The notes beneath the pieces are model-generated. The model ran no database searches. It was not told the DNA's origin and saw nothing but the letters and a program-made list of their open reading frames with translations. A program made the translations under genes and the position numbers. A stretch of DNA of 64,000 bases from Procambarus clarkii (Eukaryota; Arthropoda; Malacostraca; Decapoda; Cambaridae), in NCBI RefSeq assembly GCF_040958095.1, contig NC_091220.1, forward strand, positions 19,496,488 through 19,560,487, in the 5' to 3' direction. Below are positions 63,800-64,000 of the stretch, piece by piece (positions within the stretch are counted from its first letter, which is position 1; every line of letters begins with the position of its first letter).

Positions 63800-64000
63800 T
63801 ACCTTAAAGGCGTATTTAATGCCAATATCATCTTGTCCCTTTCCTATAACATTAACCGCCCAAATGAGCTTTTGAAAGCGGATTCAAGACCAACAATCAA
63901 TCGTTAGAACACTCTCCACAGCCTCGTACGTCGTGAGTTGTAGCTCCTGGTCCCCGCCTGTCTGTGTGCACAACCACATCCACTCGAAAATCATCTGTCT
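63800..64000 (+). other. Probable gene B 3' UTR, cut by the window end
   Basis: No AATAAA seen in the 200 bp available and no other feature. Confidence 0.4.

Overview
This is a eukaryotic window, most likely from a decapod crustacean and plausibly a crayfish. The evidence is spliceosomal introns, interstitial tracts of the arthropod telomere motif CCTAA, tRNA-derived SINEs in several families, decayed non-LTR retrotransposons, MITE-like foldbacks, and a very large amount of micro-, mini- and satellite DNA. The species assignment is inference from repeat style; nothing in the window proves it.

Only three genes are supported, all on the + strand and none visible as one continuous frame. (1) A five-exon GT10 alpha-1,3-fucosyltransferase-like gene, coding exons 29765-34938, 490 residues: an N-terminal signal anchor, the FNWTMTY, VDVYGKCG, FEN and TEK blocks and a Cys-rich tail. 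(2) and (3) Two head-to-tail paralogs, called A (47702-52530, 169 residues) and B (61425-63799, 172 residues), each with four coding exons. The first three coding exons have identical lengths (134, 82 and 90 nt) and phases in both. They encode small, apparently membrane-anchored proteins with a charged coiled coil and an Ala/Lys-rich end. I do not recognise this family; it is the best candidate here for something undescribed. Gene B uses a GC-AG intron.

Layout. 1-2.4 kb: a 20-bp strand-symmetric palindromic satellite. 2.8-4 kb: decayed tyrosine-recombinase element. 5.15-6.85 kb: decayed LINE. 6.9-11.6 kb: AT-rich, no gene seen. 12-13.4 kb: LINE RNase H and ORF1-like debris. 13.4-29.4 kb: arrays (56-bp, 55-bp, 31-bp, 30-bp, 15-bp and others), foldbacks and SINE clusters. 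29.6-35 kb: fucosyltransferase. 35-47 kb: LINE tails, SINEs and a 2.5-kb 19-bp satellite. 47.5-64 kb: the paralog pair, with minisatellites and mobile-element debris in and between them.

A recurring pattern is that several minisatellites consist of splice-signal-like units and sit beside real splice sites. A GGTGAGT-rich array follows the donor of gene A exon 2, a GTGGGTGATT array follows the donor of fucosyltransferase exon 3, and a CTTCTCACCAG array precedes the acceptor of gene B exon 1. A second pattern is LINE 3' ends running directly into (AC)n microsatellites through the motif AGGTGAGTACAC. Almost all other long open frames are translations of simple repeats.
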